Shown: in pieces, positions 52,519 through 59,732 of the stretch
How positions within the stretch are numbered: position 1 is the stretch's first letter
Layout: each line of letters opens with the position of its first letter
Assembly (NCBI GenBank): GCA_046351215.1
Contig: JAXLYX010000008.1
Span: 434,001 to 498,000, forward strand
Source: JAXLYX01 sp046351215
GTDB taxonomy: Bacteria; Myxococcota_A; Polyangia; Polyangiales; Houyiibacteriaceae
Direction of reading: 5' to 3'
Length of the DNA stretch: 64,000 nt
Made by a program: the position numbers and the translations under genes
Notes under the pieces: model-generated
What the model was told of the DNA's origin: nothing
The model's database searches: none
The model's input: the letters and a program-made list of their open reading frames with translations, nothing else

Positions 52519-53910
52519 TCAGCGACGGACCACGTGGCCGGCGGTGGGGCCGCTCGAGGTCGTCCGGATGCGGCTCCCGAGCAGGCTCTCGATCCACTCG
52601 AGGAGCGTCCCCCGCGCACGCGCGTTGTCGGCGGCGCCGAGCAGGACCTCGTACTCCGGCTCCACGCGCTCGAGCAGGCGAGTCAGCGCCTGCTGACGCT
52701 CGAGGTCGGGCGCGACCGGCGGAACCAGGCCGACGACGCGCGAAGGATCCAGCGCCTCCGTCCGAGCGAGCGCGGCATCGATCGGGGCGGCGCCCCGATA
52801 CGCCGTGCACACCCGGTAGGGGACGAGCCGCTCGAGCGCGTCGAGGTGCGTGAGCGCGAGCCCGTCGACCCCACCCACCACGGCGAGCGCGTAGCGCGCG
52901 AGGACCGCGTCGAAGGCGCCCACGCGGAAGGCCTCCTGCCAGGGCCCGTGCGTGTTGTGCGGCTCGGGGAGGAGCGGCACGAGCCGGGGATCCTCGGTCG
53001 GCATCGGTCCTCGTCCGTGCCGCGTCGCGTACGTCCGCAGCACGCCGAGGCGCAGGGTCTCCCCCTCGAAGCGGGCCTCCTCGAGGAGGGCGAGGGCGTT
53101 CTCGAAAGTGCAGCGGCTCCACGTCGTGTGGGGATGGAAGCCCGCGTGCTCGTCGAGCAGCACGCCCTGGGCGCCCTCGAAGACCACGTCTCCCTTCGCG
53201 AGGAGCTCGGAGAGCACCTCGTCTCCGACGATCGCCCCGGCCTCGACCAGGGGCTCGACCGCGTCGATCCACCGATCGACGATCTCGTCCCGATCGAAGA
53301 CGCGATGCTCCGGCTCGGCCGCCCCGAGACGTGCGGTCTCCCGGAGCTCCGGGCCGAGCTCTTCCCGCTTCCGCTCCCGGAGGCGCTCGAGCTTCGCCCT
53401 CAGCGTCGAGCGGTCGAGGAGATCGGCGAGGCGGACCGCGTCCTCCGGGCCCTCGAGCGCGTCCGCCACGGTCTCGCCGACGCCGACGCCGCAGCTCCCG
53501 TGGCGCGCCTCTGCGCGCGCGAGCTCGCGCAGTCGGTTCGCCGCCTGGTGATAGGGCGTGGTCACGAGGGCCTCGCGGCTCGCGAGGAGTCGGGCGAGCG
53601 GGAGCGGCACGCCCTTGCCCGCGAGGATGCGGGCCTCGACGAGGAGCGCCGTCGGATGCACGACGACGTGCCGCGACAGGAACGTGCGCACGCCCGGGAC
53701 GAAGCTGCCCGCGCCGAGCTGCGAGAAGGTGTGGTGCCTCCCGTCGCCCGTGACGACGTTGTGCCCGGCCTGCCCGCCGCCGTTGAAGCGCACGACCACG
53801 TGGGCCCCGAGCTCGCGCACGAGCGCGTCCGTGACGAGCCCCTTGCCCGAGTCGCCGAAGGCGAGATCGACGACGATGGACGCGCGTCGCGTCTTCGTGC
53901 TCGAGGGCAT
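52519..53910 (-). CDS. Divergent adenylosuccinate synthetase (PurA)-like enzyme
   Basis: A 463-residue PurA-fold protein. Family landmarks: VVDLAFGDSGKGLVTD (phosphate loop, 13-28), GGGQAGHNVV with H50, GSCGVGVGET (138-147), VFEGAQGVLLDEHAGFHPHTT (243-263, in pieces), YATRHGRGPMPTED (294-307), ALTHLDAL (352-359) and a C-terminal SSGPTAGH. Two changes stand out from canonical PurA: GDEGKG is GDSGKG (S21), and the guanine-specificity TKLD is THLD (H355). It is therefore probably not the housekeeping enzyme and may use another nucleotide or acceptor. It is the third gene of a tight operon after a vWA protein (5-base gap) and a pseudokinase. Confidence 0.82.
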   Translation of the reverse strand: MPSSTKTRRASIVVDLAFGDSGKGLVTDALVRELGAHVVVRFNGGGQAGHNVVTGDGRHHTFSQLGAGSFVPGVRTFLSRHVVVHPTALLVEARILAGKGVPLPLARLLASREALVTTPYHQAANRLRELARAEARHGSCGVGVGETVADALEGPEDAVRLADLLDRSTLRAKLERLRERKREELGPELRETARLGAAEPEHRVFDRDEIVDRWIDAVEPLVEAGAIVGDEVLSELLAKGDVVFEGAQGVLLDEHAGFHPHTTWSRCTFENALALLEEARFEGETLRLGVLRTYATRHGRGPMPTEDPRLVPLLPEPHNTHGPWQEAFRVGAFDAVLARYALAVVGGVDGLALTHLDALERLVPYRVCTAYRGAAPIDAALARTEALDPSRVVGLVPPVAPDLERQQALTRLLERVEPEYEVLLGAADNARARGTLLEWIESLLGSRIRTTSSGPTAGHVVRR

Positions 53911-53915
53911 CGCGC

Positions 53916-54890
53916 TCAGGTCCGTGTGAAGCCGCTCGCCCCGTCGGTCACCGTGGGCACGGCGGCGCGGAGCGGCGGGAGCGGCGCGCGATCGCGGCCG
54001 ATCGTCGCGGCATAGGGCAGCAGGGCGCGGACCACGGCCGACACGCGCTCGCGTCCGCCGCCGTGGGCCTCGACCATGCGCGCGATCCCGTCGATCCCGT
54101 CGACGGAGCCCTCCGAGAGCGCGACGAGGCCCGCCGCGACGAAGCAGGTGTCCTCGGGCGAGCTCATCGAGACGACCCGATCGCCGAGGAGATCGCGCCA
54201 CACGCGCTCGCACCGCGGGCGACGTGCCGGATCGGGGATCAGGAAGAAGGGCTCGAAGGATTCCTGCACCGCGGCCACGACCGCCTCGGTCGGCACGTCC
54301 TCGTCGAGTCGATCCCCGACGATCGCCTCGACGTGGTGCCGCGAGAGGAGGGGGTAGGGGCGCTCGTCGCCCGTGAGGAAGAGGTAGCCGCGCTTCCTCC
54401 GCTTGCGCCAGCAGTCCATGTCGACGTGCTCGACGAGGAAGTGGAGGGCGACCTCGTACGATTCGTGGTCCTGACCGCCGCCTCCGCCTTCGAGGTAGCT
54501 GAAGGTCAGCCAGCGATCCATGAGCTCCGCGGTCGTCTCGAACTGACCGACCTGGAGAGACGCCTGGTCGCTCGTCGCGTCGCCGAACGCGAGGAAGAGG
54601 ACCTGCGGATGACGGACGCCCGCGTCGCCGAGCAGCCGCATGAAGCGTGGCAGCTCCCGACGCGCGAGGAGGTCCGGGATGTCTCCCATCGAGCCCGTCA
54701 CGTCGAGCGCGAAGACGATGCCGAGCGACTCCGGATGATCGGCGCTGTCCCGGCTCTCGCGGACCCGCACGCCCTTCGGGTTCATCAGCGGATGCGTGCT
54801 CCGTTGCTGGAAGACCTGCTGCCGCGGGAGATCGACGCGGGCCTCGGCGATCGCCGTATGCGCTTCGTAGCTGTAGTTGCCGTATCCCAT
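53916..54890 (-). CDS. vWA-domain protein
   Basis: A 324-residue soluble protein. The N-terminal 55 residues carry MGYGNYSYEAHTAI and VRVRESRDSADHPESL. The vWA domain follows with the MIDAS motif DVTGS (63-67), VLFLAFGDATSD, GGGGGQDHESYEVALHFLV and YLFLTGDERPYPLLS. MIDAS metal binding is likely, with Thr-Gly in place of the usual Ser. Such domains bind partners in AAA-, kinase- or phosphatase-linked assemblies. It is the middle gene between the pseudokinase (3-base gap) and the PurA-like enzyme (5-base gap), which suggests a complex. Confidence 0.85.
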   Translation of the reverse strand: MGYGNYSYEAHTAIAEARVDLPRQQVFQQRSTHPLMNPKGVRVRESRDSADHPESLGIVFALDVTGSMGDIPDLLARRELPRFMRLLGDAGVRHPQVLFLAFGDATSDQASLQVGQFETTAELMDRWLTFSYLEGGGGGQDHESYEVALHFLVEHVDMDCWRKRRKRGYLFLTGDERPYPLLSRHHVEAIVGDRLDEDVPTEAVVAAVQESFEPFFLIPDPARRPRCERVWRDLLGDRVVSMSSPEDTCFVAAGLVALSEGSVDGIDGIARMVEAHGGGRERVSAVVRALLPYAATIGRDRAPLPPLRAAVPTVTDGASGFTRT

Positions 54891-54893
54891 GGG

Positions 54894-55928
54894 TCAGGAG
54901 CTCCAGCCGGGCATGGCGAGGTGGACGTACTTCGGCGGCCCGAAGGCCTCGCGCGCGACGCGCGAGACCTCGTGATCGAGCGCCCAGGCGTCGTCGGTGC
55001 GCGGCCCCGGGGCGAAGGGATCGGCATGGGAGCGGACGAGCGCGGCGAGGCCGGGCGGTACGGAGGAAGGAACGGTGCCGGTGATCGGATCGCCTCCGAG
55101 CACGTAGGCGACACAGCGCGCCGTCATCGCGAGATCGGTGGCCGTCGTCGGGATCGAGTCGCCCCGCAGATCCTCGGGGTAGAACGCCTGGGAATCGCTC
55201 ACGACGACGGGAAGCCTCTCGCGCGTGCGCAGCTCCGTGGCCGCGGACCAGCCGACGAGCATCACGCCGTGATCGCGGGCGTGGACGAGCAGGTGCCTCG
55301 GCACGATCGCCGCGTGGGCGACGCCCGCCCGATGCACGAAGCCGAGGACCTCGAGCATCCGTCGCCAGAGCCAGACGGCATGCCGGGGATCGACGCCGTC
55401 CGGGTAGGCGCTCCTCACGTCCTCGAGCGTGTGGACGAAGCCGCTCGCGTAGCGGAGGGCGGTCGCGGGACGTTCCGCGTCCCGGAAGCGGAGCGTTCCG
55501 TGCGCGACCGGCTGCGGGAGACGCTCCGTGAAGTGGGCCGCCCCCTGCGCGGAGGAGTCCTGCAGGGCCTCGAGGATCCGATGCTCGCGCTCGAGGAGAT
55601 CCCGATCCGAGGGGGCGCGGAGGACCTTGAGGACCACGCGCTCGGTGACGCGTCGTGCACGCTCGGCGAGGAAGACCTCGCTCGACTCGCCCGACGCGAG
55701 GTGTCCGAGCACCCGGTAGGGCAGCCCGCCGAGGGTCGCCTTCTCCTCGTCCGGGATGGCGAGCTCGGTGTCGAGGCGGGCGAGGGCGCGGAGGTAGTCC
55801 TTCGCGTGGAGGATCGGGCCGTCGTCCGTGACCGTGGCCCCGCAGAAGGGGCAGAGCACGACGAGCAGCTTGGCGTCCGGCGAGAGCGGAGCCCCGCATT
55901 TCGGGCAGGCGAGGGTGCGCAGCGTCAT
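54894..55928 (-). CDS. Zinc-ribbon pseudokinase
   Basis: A 344-residue protein. An N-terminal zinc ribbon (C8, C11, C26, C29 in CPKC and CPFC) is followed by a protein-kinase-like domain (about 70-300): LGHLASGESSEVFLAE (glycine-loop region), VVLKVL (K101), EHRILEAL (helix C Glu) and the catalytic-loop region FVHRAGVAHAAIVPRHLLV. In place of HRDxxxxN it reads HAAIVPRH, and DFG is replaced by VGW. The base Asp and metal-binding Asp are missing, so it is probably catalytically dead and acts as a scaffold or sensor. Start at 55928, where the ribbon begins. First gene of the operon and divergent from the ABC-F gene. Confidence 0.78.
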   Translation of the reverse strand: MTLRTLACPKCGAPLSPDAKLLVVLCPFCGATVTDDGPILHAKDYLRALARLDTELAIPDEEKATLGGLPYRVLGHLASGESSEVFLAERARRVTERVVLKVLRAPSDRDLLEREHRILEALQDSSAQGAAHFTERLPQPVAHGTLRFRDAERPATALRYASGFVHTLEDVRSAYPDGVDPRHAVWLWRRMLEVLGFVHRAGVAHAAIVPRHLLVHARDHGVMLVGWSAATELRTRERLPVVVSDSQAFYPEDLRGDSIPTTATDLAMTARCVAYVLGGDPITGTVPSSVPPGLAALVRSHADPFAPGPRTDDAWALDHEVSRVAREAFGPPKYVHLAMPGWSS

Positions 55929-56004
55929 GGTCGAGGACGACTCTACGCCCTCCCCCGGGGCGGTGGAACGGCCCTCCGCGGGGGGACGTGCTACCTCTCG
56001 GCCC

Positions 56005-57630
56005 GTGATCAACCTCGACTCCATCTCCCGGCAGCACGGGAACCAGATCCTCTTCCTCGAGGCCTCGGCCGCGGTGAACCGCGGCGAGAAGGTCGGTCTC
56101 GTCGGTCCGAACGGCTCGGGCAAGACCACGATCTTCCGGCTCATCACCAAGGAGGAGACCCCGGACGCGGGCCAGGTCTCGATCGATCGCGGGATCACGA
56201 TCGGCTACTTCAGCCAGGACGTCGGCGAGATGAAGGGCCAGACGGTCGTCTCCGCCGCGATGGACGGAGCCGGGCCCGTCTCGAGCGTGCTCGCCGAGAT
56301 GCGCTCGCTCGAGGAGGCCCTCGCCGACCCCGACCGCGCCGACGAGATGGAGACCCTGGTCACGCGCTTCGGCGAGGTCCAGGCGCGCTTCGAGGAGCTC
56401 GACGGGTACTCGCTCGAGTCGAGGGCGCGCGAGATCCTCGCCGGCCTCGGCTTCTCGCAGGAGATGATGGACCTCGACGTCGGCGCGATGTCGGGCGGCT
56501 GGAAGATGCGCGTCGCGCTCGCCCGCATCCTCCTCATGCGTCCCGACGTGCTCCTGCTCGACGAGCCGACGAACCACCTCGACCTCGAGTCGATCCTCTG
56601 GCTCGAGCAGTACCTCCTGCGCTTCGAGGGGGCGCTGATCATGACCTGCCACGATCGCGAGTTCATGAACCGCATCGTGAAGAAGATCCTCGAGATCGAC
56701 GGCGGCGACATCCTCACCTACGGCGGCAACTACGACTTCTACGAGAAGCAGCGCGCGCTCTCGGAGCAGCAGGCCGAGGCGCAGTACGCGCGCCAGCAGG
56801 CGATGTTGAAGAAGGAGGAGCGCTTCATCGAGCGCTTCAAGGCCCAGGCCGCGAAGGCCGCACAGGTCCAGTCGCGCGTGAAGAAGCTCGACAAGATCGA
56901 GCGCGTCGAGCCGCCGATGCGTCGCAAGAAGCTGAAGTTCGACTTCCGCGAGCCGCCGCGCTCCGGCGAGGACGTCGTCCTCCTCGAGGGCGTGTCGAAG
57001 GCCTACGGCGAGAAGAAGGTCCTCTCGAGCCTCGACTTCCTCGTCCGCCGTCGCGAGCGTTGGGCCGTCATGGGCGTGAACGGCGCGGGCAAGAGCACGC
57101 TGCTCAAGATCATCGCCGGCGCCTCGACGCCCGACACCGGCTCCGCGCGCATCGGGGCGAGCGTGAAGATGGCGTATTTCGCCCAGCACTCGCTCGAGGT
57201 CCTCGATCCGCAGCAGACGGTCTTCGAGTCGCTCCACAACCGCTTCACGACCGCCTCGCAGGGCTCGCTGCGCACCCTCGCGGGCGTCTTCGGCTTCCCG
57301 GGCGACGCGATCGACAAGCCGATCCGCATCCTCTCGGGCGGCGAGAAGGCGCGCCTCGTGCTCGCCCAGATGCTCTTCGACCCGCCGAACTTCCTCGTGC
57401 TCGACGAGCCGACGAACCATCTCGACATGGACACGAAGGAGATGATGGTCGAGGCGCTCCGTGGCTACGAGGGGACGATGATCTTCGTCTCCCACGACCG
57501 TCACTTCCTCGCCGAGCTCTCGAACCGCGTGCTCGAGCTCGGTGGGCCGAAGGGTCCGCACGCCTACGGCGGCGGCTACCTCGAGTACGTGCGCGAGACC
57601 GGCTACGAAGCGCCCGGCATGCGCAGCTGA
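56005..57630 (+). CDS. ABC-F family ATPase
   Basis: A 541-residue soluble tandem-ABC protein; the GTG at 56005 is the likely start because the upstream frame is antisense to the pseudokinase. Domain 1 has GPNGSGKTT, MSGGWKMRVALARI and LLLDEPTNHLDLE. A charged linker of about 80 residues (EAQYARQQAMLKKEERFIERF) is followed by domain 2 with GVNGAGKST, LSGGEKARLVLAQ and LVLDEPTNHLDMD. No transmembrane part. ABC-F proteins act on ribosomes (translation factors or antibiotic-protection proteins). The linker length suggests the Uup/EttA housekeeping type, but it could also be a protective one. Confidence 0.92.
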   Translation: MINLDSISRQHGNQILFLEASAAVNRGEKVGLVGPNGSGKTTIFRLITKEETPDAGQVSIDRGITIGYFSQDVGEMKGQTVVSAAMDGAGPVSSVLAEMRSLEEALADPDRADEMETLVTRFGEVQARFEELDGYSLESRAREILAGLGFSQEMMDLDVGAMSGGWKMRVALARILLMRPDVLLLDEPTNHLDLESILWLEQYLLRFEGALIMTCHDREFMNRIVKKILEIDGGDILTYGGNYDFYEKQRALSEQQAEAQYARQQAMLKKEERFIERFKAQAAKAAQVQSRVKKLDKIERVEPPMRRKKLKFDFREPPRSGEDVVLLEGVSKAYGEKKVLSSLDFLVRRRERWAVMGVNGAGKSTLLKIIAGASTPDTGSARIGASVKMAYFAQHSLEVLDPQQTVFESLHNRFTTASQGSLRTLAGVFGFPGDAIDKPIRILSGGEKARLVLAQMLFDPPNFLVLDEPTNHLDMDTKEMMVEALRGYEGTMIFVSHDRHFLAELSNRVLELGGPKGPHAYGGGYLEYVRETGYEAPGMRS

Positions 57631-57640
57631 GCCGTGCTCA
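57628..57640. terminator. Palindrome spanning both stop codons of convergent genes
   Basis: TGAGC (57628-57632), CGT, GCTCA (57636-57640). Each arm contains one stop codon, as at 30028-30039. A short bidirectional terminator is possible. Confidence 0.25.
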
Positions 57641-58249
57641 CTTCCGCGCGGCGAGCACGCGCTCGACCGTCTCGACGATCGCCACGGTGCGCGGATCGAG
57701 CTCGACGTTGAGCCTGTCCCCGGCGACGCGCGTGCCGAAGTGGGTGCGCTCGAGGGTCTCCGGGATCAGGTGGACCCAGAACGTGCCGGACGCCGGATCG
57801 GTCTCGCCGATCGTGAGGCTCGAGCCGTCGAGCGCGACGAAGCCCTTCGGGAGCACGTAGCGCATCCACTCGGTGGGGACCCGCACCCGGACCGCGACGT
57901 CGTGACCCTCGCGGCGCACCTCGACGACCTCGCCCGTGCCGCTCACGTGGCCCGAGACGTCGTGGCCGCCGATCTCGTCGCCGACCTTCACGCTGCGCTC
58001 GACGCTGACCTTCGAGCCGACCTCGAGCCTCCCGATCGTCGTCCGCTCGAGCGTCTCGCGGATCGCGTCGAAGCGGACGACCGTGCCCTCCTGCGCGACC
58101 GCGGTCTGGCAGACGCCGTCGATCGCGATGCTGGCCCCGAGCTCGATGCCGCCCGAGAGCTTACCGAGGTCGACCCAGTACCGGAGCAGGGAGGGCTCGC
58201 GCTCGACGCGGACGACGGGGAAGAGGCCGCGGGTGATGCCGGTGAACAT
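57638..58249 (-). CDS. ribE: Riboflavin synthase alpha subunit
   Basis: A 203-residue two-barrel enzyme very close to the E. coli type in length and motifs: MFTGITRG, SIAIDGVCQTA, IRETLERTT, DEIGGHDVSGHVSGTG, RYVLPKGFVALDGSSLTIGE, HLIPETLERTHFG and VETVERVLAARK. It converts two 6,7-dimethyl-8-ribityllumazine molecules into riboflavin and a pyrimidinedione. It is preceded by an alpha/beta hydrolase gene on the same strand (9-base gap), so it is probably the second gene of that operon. No FMN riboswitch is visible upstream. Both flavin and F420 enzymes are common in the window. Confidence 0.95.
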   Translation of the reverse strand: MFTGITRGLFPVVRVEREPSLLRYWVDLGKLSGGIELGASIAIDGVCQTAVAQEGTVVRFDAIRETLERTTIGRLEVGSKVSVERSVKVGDEIGGHDVSGHVSGTGEVVEVRREGHDVAVRVRVPTEWMRYVLPKGFVALDGSSLTIGETDPASGTFWVHLIPETLERTHFGTRVAGDRLNVELDPRTVAIVETVERVLAARK

Positions 58250-58258
58250 CCCCGATCC

Positions 58259-59212
58259 CTAGCGCACGGCGGCGCGATCGGAAACGTGCCGGGAGTCGCG
58301 GAGCCCTCGGGCGAACTCGTCGAAGGTCCGTGCGAGCTCGGCCGGACACTCGAGGTGCGGGCAGTGGCCGATGCCCTCGAAGACGACGAGCTTCGCGCCC
58401 GGGACGCCGGCGGCCACGTGCTCGCCCATCGCGACGGGGAAGAGGCTGTCGAGCTCGCCCCAGACGACGAGGGTGGGGACGGTGATCCCGTGGAGGGCCA
58501 CGAGGCTCGTCTTCGAGCCGTCGAAGATGCCGCTCTCGACGCTGCCGAGATCGGACCAGACGCGCGCGTACCAATCCGCCTTCTTCCGGGTCTCTTCGAA
58601 GAGGTGGGCGTCGACGAGCGGCGGGAGCTTCATCGGCTTCGCCATCACGCGCCCCTGGAAGCGCCGGTAGTCCGCATGGCTCCTCACCTCGAAGAGGTTG
58701 TGCCCCTCGATCGCCTCGTCGTAGGCCGAGCGCACGCCGCCGGGGTTGATGCCGGCGCAGTCGACGAGCACGAGCGACTCGAGCCGCTCGGGCATGCGCT
58801 CGGCGAGCAGGAGCGCCGTGGCCCCGCCGAGCGAATTCCCCATCAGGTGGAAGCGGGGCGGCGCGATGTCCGCGACCACGTCGCCGAGCCAGCGGCCGTA
58901 GGCTTCGGCCGTGTGGAGCTCCTCGGGATCGAGCCAGCCGTCCCCGAAGCCCGGCATCGCCGGCACGAGGATCCGATAGCGGTCCGCGAGGTGGCGCGCC
59001 GTGACGAGGAAGTTGTCGATCCGATCGCCGAAGCCGTGCAGGAAGACGAGCGTGCCCTCGCGATCCTCGCCGAGCACGAGGTAGGGCGTCTCCCGGCCCT
59101 TCGCGTCGCGATGGGTCTCGACGCGCACGCCGAGCTTCTTGCGTTGCGACTCGAGGTGGGCCTTCACGAGCTTGCCCCCGAGCCATGCGCGGATACCGGA
59201 GAGGATCGGCAT
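58259..59212 (-). CDS. Alpha/beta hydrolase
   Basis: A 317-residue serine hydrolase: oxyanion LVFLHGFGDRID, nucleophile elbow GNSLGG (S127), acid VVWGELDSLFPV and a late GHCPHLE His. A cap region of about 70 residues follows the nucleophile. It resembles epoxide-hydrolase/lipase-type members and lacks a signal peptide. Its promoter region (59213-59270) is shared with a divergent F420-type nitroreductase gene and contains a perfect 15-base palindrome. The riboflavin synthase gene follows by 9 bases. Confidence 0.9.
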   Translation of the reverse strand: MPILSGIRAWLGGKLVKAHLESQRKKLGVRVETHRDAKGRETPYLVLGEDREGTLVFLHGFGDRIDNFLVTARHLADRYRILVPAMPGFGDGWLDPEELHTAEAYGRWLGDVVADIAPPRFHLMGNSLGGATALLLAERMPERLESLVLVDCAGINPGGVRSAYDEAIEGHNLFEVRSHADYRRFQGRVMAKPMKLPPLVDAHLFEETRKKADWYARVWSDLGSVESGIFDGSKTSLVALHGITVPTLVVWGELDSLFPVAMGEHVAAGVPGAKLVVFEGIGHCPHLECPAELARTFDEFARGLRDSRHVSDRAAVR

Positions 59213-59232
59213 GGACGGAGCCTGGGGACTTC

Positions 59233-59247
59233 TTGACTCGGAGTCAA
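59233..59247. promoter_or_regulatory. Perfect palindrome TTGACTC-g-GAGTCAA in a divergent promoter region
   Basis: Two 7-base arms (59233-59239 and 59241-59247). Each arm contains TTGACT on one strand, so it can serve as a -35 in both directions while being an operator. It lies 20 bases before the hydrolase start at 59212 and 23 bases before the nitroreductase start at 59271. TetR- or MarR-type repressor sites look like this. Confidence 0.5.
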
Positions 59248-59258
59248 TACGAGGCTGC

Positions 59259-59264
59259 TAGGCT
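59259..59264 (+). promoter_or_regulatory. -10 element (TAGGCT) for a leaderless nitroreductase transcript
   Basis: TAGGCT lies six bases before the ATG at 59271, the same geometry as at 12317 and 61266. The distance to the TTGACT arm at 59233 is 20 bases, longer than ideal. Confidence 0.4.
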
Positions 59265-59270
59265 TCGGTC

Positions 59271-59732
59271 ATGCCCGCCTTCGGAGCCCCGAACCCCTTC
59301 GTCCTCGCGCTCCTGCGCTCGCCCCTGCACCGGCTCGCGAGCGGCGCGCTCCTCGTCCTCGAGGTCACGGGGAGGAAGACGGGCCGCACGCTCGTCTTCC
59401 CCGTCATGTACGCGCGCGACGGAGAGGGGATCGTGATCGTCGCCGCCTGGGCCTCGAAGAAGCGCTGGTGGAAGAACGTGCTCGGCGGCGCGGAGGTCGG
59501 TCTGCTCGTCGCCGGCGAGAGGCTCAGAGGCGAGGCGCGGGTCGTCGACGACGGAGCCGAGCGCGGTCGCCTGCTGCGGGCCTACCTCGCACGCTTCCCG
59601 AGCGCCGCGAAGGGGCTCGGTCTCCCGAAGGAGGCCTCCTCGGTCGACGACGCGACCCTCTCCTCGCGTCTCTCGGACGCGGTCGTGGTGCGCGTGGCGC
59701 CTTCGGGCGCTCAGCAGGGGCAGTCGAAGTAG
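59271..59732 (+). CDS. F420-dependent nitroreductase-family protein (DDN-like)
   Basis: A 153-residue split-barrel protein. LEVTGRKTGRTLVFPVMYARDGEGIVIVAAW and KKRWWKNVLGGAEVGLLVAGERLRG fit the deazaflavin-dependent nitroreductase (DDN) pattern, including GRKTG and W-x-x-N. These enzymes bind F420 and reduce quinones or nitroaromatics; they are best known from actinobacteria. Leaderless promoter and palindromic operator upstream. The last 22 bases overlap the end of the convergent NTF2-like lipoprotein gene. Confidence 0.85.
   Translation: MPAFGAPNPFVLALLRSPLHRLASGALLVLEVTGRKTGRTLVFPVMYARDGEGIVIVAAWASKKRWWKNVLGGAEVGLLVAGERLRGEARVVDDGAERGRLLRAYLARFPSAAKGLGLPKEASSVDDATLSSRLSDAVVVRVAPSGAQQGQSK

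Noticed and set aside
52519..53910. The PurA-like enzyme as a phage-type PurZ (diaminopurine) enzyme
   Set aside because: PurZ replaces the catalytic Asp; this protein keeps Asp and changes the next residue. No phage genes or diaminopurine partner genes are nearby.
52519..57561. A 1680-codon open frame on the minus strand across the ABC-F gene, pseudokinase and vWA genes
   Set aside because: Only its last 463 codons look like a protein (PurA-like). The rest is Arg/Glu-rich sequence antisense or out of frame to well-supported genes, as expected at this GC content.
58250..58258. FMN riboswitch ahead of the riboflavin synthase gene
   Set aside because: The upstream gene ends 9 bases away, so there is no room for an aptamer, and none is seen upstream of the hydrolase.
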